Source: Limnomonas spitsbergensis (taxonomy: Eukaryota; Chlorophyta; Chlorophyceae; Chlamydomonadales). Taken from it: a stretch of 64,000 nt of DNA. The position numbers were made by a program, and so were the translations under genes. Of this stretch, positions 60,501 to 64,000 are shown piece after piece (positions within the stretch are counted from its first letter, which is position 1; every line of letters starts with the position of its first letter). The notes beneath the pieces were generated by a model. It searched no databases, had not been told where the DNA came from, and was given only the letters and a program-made list of their open reading frames with translations. Location: the NCBI GenBank assembly GCA_037349105.1, contig JAYJMM010000110.1, forward strand, positions 930,001-994,000, in the 5' to 3' direction.

Positions 60501-62837
60501 GCAGCGGTGACGGCAGTGGTGCCCAGCATGGAGGCGGCGGCGCTTTTGGCAACGGGGGCAGCAACCACGGCCATAGGCAAGCTGGGCTGTGTTGAGGGTT
60601 TATAAGGTTTAGGCTGTATAGGGTCTATATGGGTTGATTCGAGACGTGGCCCAGTGTGTATAGGGTGTAGAGTTAATAGGGCCTTCTGGGGCGGTTTAGG
60701 CTACAGAGTCAGCTTTGGGCGGCTGCCCATCGTGCTCCCATGCTCCCATGCTCCTTGCTTCCCACCACCATGATTGCAAGCCCCGTGCATGCTTCCTACC
60801 CCCATGCAGTCATGCCGCCATGCACTCATACCACCTTGCCCGCGTGCTCCTATGCACTCATGCCACCATGCGTCCTGCCACCATGCGTCCTGCCACCTTG
60901 CCCTCGTGCTCCCATGCACTCATGCCACGATGCGTCCTGCCACAATGTGTCCTGCCACCTTGCCCTCGTACTCCCATGCACTCATACCACCATGCGTCCT
61001 GCCACTATGCCCTTAAGCTCTCATGCACTCATGCCACCATGCGTCCTGCCACCTTGTCCTCGTGCTCTCATGCCTTCCAGTGGCGTGGATGCCGATGAGG
61101 CGGAGCAGATGGCAATCCTCACGCACATGGTGCATGACCTCAAGATCAAGCTGGCGCAGGCAACTCAGGTAAGACGGCAGGGGGGTACGCGTACAGGACC
61201 TGCGCCTTTTCCCCAGCTAGGGTTTAGGAGGGCTAAACCCTAAACCATAAACTGGCTCAGGCAACACAGGTAAGGAATCAAGGGGGTAGGCAGACAGTAC
61301 CTGCACCTTTTCCCCAGCTAGGGTTTAGGAGGGCAAGAGGAGGGCTTTACCCTGAACCCTAAACTGGCTCAGGCAACATAGGCAAGGAAGCAGGGTAGGT
61401 AGGTGGATATGCCCAAAAGGCATTTCTTGGCGAAAAATATCCTGATGCAGGCCAAGCTTGGGCCGGCCTACGGCCAGCGGCCCATGCAGCGTGGCAGGCC
61501 GTGCATGCGGCTACCGGCCGCAGGCGGTAGGCAGCTGCGTTGTAGCTGGACGGTTGACGAGCGACGGGAAACAAGCACTGGGCAGAGGGGATGCAAGCAA
61601 CCTAGGTGAGGGAGCAGGATAGGGTTGGACAGGGCAGGGGGGATAGGGTGAGGGGGGCCTTGAGGTTCTTGTGTAGCTGATACGTAGCTGATGTGTGGCT
61701 GGTATGTAGCTGAACGGGTGCTATATGGTGTGGCTGAGTCACAGGATATGAACGTTGGTCGGGAGTGCAGGGATCAAAGGGATGAGGTGATGACGCTGAT
61801 GGTCTGTGTGGATGGGACATGCGTTCATAGGTCAAGGGGGATGGGGTGAGGTGATTATGGGAGATGATGGTGCTGGTATGAAGGTATGGGTGGTGATCGC
61901 CTTACTCAAAGTGCGTGAGCGAAGGCTCTGGCGCTGATAAACGCCCGGTTGGTCTTGAACCCTCAACTAGTGTATGCCTTAAACCCTGAACCCTAAATCT
62001 GCATCGTGTATCCCTAAAACTTGATCCCTGGACCCTGAACCCTGCAGGAGAAGGTGCAGGCGCTGATGAAGGTGGCAGCCGCCGAGCCGCATGACGGTGA
62101 GGTTGCCACACGCCATGCAGGCGGCAGCCAACATACGGCACCTTCCCATGTCAAGAGCAGCGGCGCCCTCATGATGCCCTCGGCTCATCACGGAGCCACT
62201 ATCGGTGAGAGAAGGGGTGGGAGTCTTGGTTGGCAGGGGGGGTGGTCTTAGATTTGAAGAGGCCACCATGCAGCACCTCCCCACGTCAAGCGTAGCAGCG
62301 CCCTTATGATGCCCTCGGCACATCACGGGGCTTCCATTGGTGAGACGGGGGGGGGGCATCCGTTTGCGGGGGACTATGTCTTGCAGTGCGTCGGGGGGTG
62401 AAGGGCTCCGTTTTAGGGGGGCGCTGTCACATGTATTTGATGTACTTCTAGGCTTAGACTTATTCACCTACTCACACCTGCCTGCCTCCTGTTCACACCA
62501 ATACGTCTCCTGTTCACACCTGCCTGCCTGCTGTTCACACCTGTCTCCTTGCTGTTCTCACCTGTCTTCCTTCTGTTCACACCTGTCTTCCTCCTGTTCA
62601 CACCTGTCTTCCCACTGTTCACACCTGTCTGCCTCCCGTTCACTCCTGTCAGCCTCCCGGTCACACATGTATGTCTCTTGTTCACCCGTCTTCCTCATTT
62701 GAACACCTTTCTTCCTGTTGTTCACACCTGCTGCAGGCGAGTCCATCTTGAGCAGTAGCCCCGTGTCGGCGGCTGGAAACTTCCTCTCTTACATGATGAC
62801 GTCCCGCTTTGGAACGCACCACCCTTCGGCAGACCAG
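51534..62837 (+). CDS. Long coiled-coil protein, function unknown (probably incomplete at both ends)
   Basis: Phase-consistent exons: 51534-51743, 52549-52671, 54462-54556, 55053-55149, 56550-56651, 57186-57311, 59078-59203, 59611-59771, 60415-60576 (GC donor), 61081-61168, 62048-62096, 62121-62204, optional 62274-62339, and 62737-62837. About 530 residues. Heptad-rich Glu/Gln/Arg/Ala helices run from [20 protein letters not shown] through [18 protein letters not shown] to [19 protein letters not shown]. Then comes a Gly-rich linker (exon 60415), a short helix ([19 protein letters not shown]), and a Ser/His-rich tail with [12 protein letters not shown]. No signal peptide, membrane span or catalytic motif was seen. 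It could be a cytoskeletal, ciliary or Golgi tether; I cannot choose. The ATG at 51534 is the first in a long open exon, but upstream exons may exist. No stop was reached by 62837. Confidence 0.75.
52685..52865 (+). repeat. Short copies of the donor of coiled-coil exon 52549-52671
   Basis: The exon ends TACTACCAA|GTGCGT. 'cactaccaagtgggtag', 'gttccaagtgggcag', 'gtaccaagtagag' and 'attaccaagtgggtaag' follow within 190 bp. Confidence 0.75.
52900..54245. repeat. 33-bp minisatellite, about 40 units
   Basis: The unit 'gactctgcaacactttgcat' plus 'gggtgtgtgggcc' has diverged units at the right end. As 33 is divisible by three, several frames stay open for 280-470 codons on both strands; none is a gene. 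A further half unit lies at 54357-54400. Confidence 0.95.
54842..55052 (+). repeat. Three tandem acceptor copies before coiled-coil exon 55053-55149
   Basis: 'tcgtttcttgcagggaggag' at the real acceptor is preceded by three units of about 70 bp (near 54842, 54911 and 54978), each with a (T)TGCAG|GGAGGAG core and 'aggaggaacgttatcctgtc'. Confidence 0.9.
55150..56075 (+). repeat. 39-bp minisatellite with repeated GTGAGAG donor core
   Basis: Starts exactly at the donor of exon 55053-55149 (CAGCTG|GTGAGAGG). Units 'gtgacagtgtgaggtgggag' plus 'tgagagtcagcagtgagag' recur about 15 times, then degenerate into shorter 'gagaggtggtggt' units. Confidence 0.9.
56288..56485 (+). mobile_element. About 200-bp MITE-like element, copy 1
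   Basis: Ends are mutually inverted: CGTAGATTCCCTTTGCCTTC on the left, and the right end reverse-complemented gives TGTAGATTTACTTTGCCTTC. The interior 'gccctgagggcagcatta' recurs inverted at 57.9 kb. It lies in an intron of the coiled-coil gene. Confidence 0.65.
56690..56815 (+). repeat. Two decayed copies of the 3' end of coiled-coil exon 56550-56651
   Basis: 'gaagaggttggcatgctgga' with 'gcgcatcgtcccttctggtg', and then 'gaagaggttggatgcttcat', echo the exon's 'cgtaggctggatgccaccgc' and 'atcatccctgaaggtg'. Confidence 0.6.
56950..57120 (+). repeat. Two decayed copies of the 5' part of coiled-coil exon 57186-57311
   Basis: 'gtgtgcgtaggccaaggtga' with 'gagcggtactctttgggctg' near 57076-57125, and 'gaccgcatgatggccgtgaa' near 56992, match the acceptor and codons of the exon that follows. 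Confidence 0.75.
57838..58030 (-). mobile_element. About 190-bp MITE-like element, copy 2 (inverted)
   Basis: Reverse-complement relative of 56288-56485, with 'gtagatttgatttgccttcc' at one end and 'gatgctgccctcagggcaaa' inside. In the same gene, opposite orientation, so the two could pair in the pre-mRNA. Confidence 0.65.
58385..58615. repeat. Gtgggtggg minisatellite
   Basis: Four to five units of about 55-60 bp, 'gtgagctgccttgtgggcgg' plus 'ggcagtgggtgggtgggtg'. Confidence 0.9.
58960..59350 (+). repeat. Upstream and downstream copies of coiled-coil exon 59078-59203
   Basis: 58964-59028 repeats 'actgcctccggtctaaatga' and 'agtgagatggacga' of the exon start. 59285-59350 repeats 'gatgtgacaa' and 'gcgcagcg..ctggatgc' from its end. 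Both are frame-broken and flank the intact exon. Confidence 0.8.
59360..59605. repeat. ccatgcatccc minisatellite
   Basis: Units around 'ccatgcatcccatgtaaccc' and 'catgcacctttttgcacccc', 20-45 bp, leading to the acceptor at 59610. Confidence 0.85.
59940..60055 (+). repeat. Copies of the 3' end of coiled-coil exon 59611-59771
   Basis: 'agcagcagctcagaataagc' plus 'aggtggggtgtga', and 'gagcagcagcacagcatgat' plus 'caggtgtgtg', resemble the exon end 'cagcagcaacataacatgag' plus 'caggtgggg'. Confidence 0.6.
60735..61078. repeat. catgccaccatgcgtcctgc minisatellite
   Basis: Composite units of 'catgccaccatgcgtcctgc' and 'caccttgccctcgtgctccc' precede the acceptor at 61080. Open His/Cys/Pro frames here are not coding. 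Confidence 0.9.
61245..61395 (+). repeat. Two copies of the donor region of coiled-coil exon 61081-61168
   Basis: 'aactggctcaggcaacacag' plus 'gtaagg', and 'aactggctcaggcaacatag' plus 'gcaagg', echo the exon end 'aagctggcgcaggcaactca' plus 'ggtaag', each with the following 'ttttccccagctagggttta'. Confidence 0.8.
62274..62339 (+). CDS. Intact tandem duplicate of coiled-coil exon 62121-62204
   Basis: After ATGCAG it encodes [20 protein letters not shown], then a phase-1 donor G|GTGAGA, versus [20 protein letters not shown] in the upstream copy. Start and end phases are identical to exon 62121-62204, so it can be included in addition or instead. Listed separately because its use is unproven. 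Confidence 0.6.
62470..62728. repeat. ttcacacctgtcttcct minisatellite
   Basis: About eleven units near 20-21 bp ('ttcacacctgtcttcctcct'), pyrimidine-rich in gene sense, running up to the acceptor at 62736. Confidence 0.9.
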
Positions 62838-62999
62838 GTGATAACCTCTTACGGTATGGAAGCGTGCACTGGACCCTAGACCCTAAGCTCTTAATATAGG
62901 TGTGGACCCTGAATCATAAGCCCTTTGGATGATCACACAAACCAGTGGCGGGGGATTTATTGTCAGGAAGGTGACCTTTGAACCTTAAACCCCTGAAGC

Positions 63000-63027
63000 C
63001 TAAACCCTAAACCCTAAACTAGGCAGG
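63000..63027 (+). repeat. Short interstitial CCCTAAA telomere-like tract
   Basis: About three CCCTAAA units, in a region (62870-63260) rich in degenerate 'aaccctaaacc' words. Confidence 0.6.
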
Positions 63028-63344
63028 GTCGGAGCAAGCGGGGACTGTTTGTCAGGAAAGTGACCCCTATACCCTGACTCTGATATTGTAGAAGTGAACC
63101 CTGGACCCTGACCTCTTGACTTCGAGCATCACACGAATCCGTTAGCCCTTACATGTTGGAATAGGAAGGGGCCCTCAACTCAACCTTTTGCTATAGAAGG
63201 GAACCCTTTACCCCGACCACTAGTTAAACAGGCAAACCCTAAACCCCGCCTTTTGATGTAGAACCAAGCCCTCATCTAAAACCTCTTACTGCCGCTCCAG
63301 GGGCGATATATTTTCAGCACAAATGCCATAATTTCAGGCACTGG

Positions 63345-63568
63345 GACCTGGGTATGACCAGGGGCCTGGGTATGACCAGGGGCCTGGGTATGACCAGGGG
63401 CCTGGGTATGACCAGGGGCCTGGGTATGACCAGGGGCCTGGGTATGACCAGGGGCCTGGGTATGACCAGGGGCCTGGGTATGACCAGGGGCCTGGGTATG
63501 ACCAGGGGCCTGGGTATGACCAGGGACCTAGGTATGACCAGGGGCCTGGGTATGGCCAGGGGCCTGGC
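63345..63568. repeat. 18-bp minisatellite, about 12 units
   Basis: The unit 'ctgggtatgaccaggggc' is nearly invariant. Open in several frames; not coding. Confidence 0.95.
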
Positions 63569-64000
63569 GTCAAATTTGTGTACGCATCATCAAGATTGGG
63601 GTGGTGGGGGGGGCGCGGCTCCTTTCCGTCCCCTCCCCGCATCACGGGGCAGGGTTGTGGATTAAATAGGTTTCTCAACTCTCGACATCAAACCCTGTTC
63701 GCCATCTAGAAAGGGTGGCGCGTATATCATTTTCTCCTTCCTCTTCCCATTACAAGGCCATACCGGAAGCCTCGATCGCCCTGAGCAGCTCCGAATGTGT
63801 GCTGCTGTCTCGCTTTATTTGCACGGGTTGAATATAACTATATCAGCCTCACCTCGTTCACCCAGAATTGTTTCCCGTGATCCCCAGGGGTCTGGGAATT
63901 CCGCCGCAGGCGTACATCTTAATTTCTTTTCTTTCTTTAAGCCTCACCTGGGCATATATCTTTCTTTCTTTCCTTAAGCCTCACCTGGGGCTGGCAGGCA

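Larger units (their letters stand above)
62838..64000. other. Right flank, no confirmed exon
   Basis: Further exons of the coiled-coil gene, including its stop, are expected but none could be supported. The stretch holds CCCTAAA-like words, an 18-bp satellite, and CTTT-rich text at the right edge where 'aagcctcacctgggc' is duplicated (63938 and 63976). Confidence 0.4.

Noticed and set aside
63000..63027. Chromosome end
   Set aside because: Only about three CCCTAAA units with unique sequence continuing on both sides; interstitial.

Overview
The window looks like nuclear DNA of a chlamydomonadalean (volvocalean-type) green alga. The evidence is intron-dense genes with short exons, GT-AG and several GC-AG introns, a TGTAA poly(A) motif, plastid-type genes, a pherophorin-like Ser-Pro-rich wall protein, and very abundant minisatellites. 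Genus is not decided by the sequence. No rRNA, tRNA, CRISPR array or bacterial-style operon was found. Most long open frames here are satellites whose unit length is a multiple of three.

Layout. 649-9158 (minus): plastid ABC1/UbiB-family atypical kinase, closest in my recollection to plant ABC1K1/PGR6; eleven exons in phase, 5' end not found. 11169-17016 (plus): complete seven-exon TspO/MBR-type membrane protein with a transit-like N-terminus. 17017-19283: dispersed repeats only. 19284-19806: 523-bp element with terminal inverted repeats, ending where a truncated, frame-broken pherophorin-like gene begins (about 19804-21490, plus). 22771-45752 (minus): 22 phase-compatible exons of a superfamily-2 duplex-RNA helicase of the RIG-I/Dicer class; no RNase III, PAZ or CARD region is visible. 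45753-51533: degenerate repeats, one orphan coding exon, and decayed LINE pieces. 51534-62837 (plus): long coiled-coil protein of unknown function, at least 14 exons and probably incomplete.

The most striking signal is not a gene. Beside most exons, the exon-intron junction (donor or acceptor with its flanks) has been tandemly copied into the neighbouring intron. Some copies are single decayed pseudo-exons. Others have expanded into long satellites: a 31-bp unit carrying a donor (41845-43130), a roughly 137-bp unit carrying an acceptor and a short KAEAKRAAA pseudo-exon (36430-39760), a 39-bp unit carrying GTGAGAG (55150-56070), and a 28-bp unit copied from exon sequence (3704-3990). In at least one case (62121-62204 and 62274-62339) the copy is intact, in frame and spliceable. 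This suggests one process that makes intron satellites, decoy splice sites and new exons. A second signal is a near-perfect 31-bp-arm hairpin at 31593-31664 inside the dsRNA-helicase gene.

The genes do not form a functional unit. Exon models rest on reading-frame phase, splice consensus and remembered family motifs; no alignment or transcript data were available.
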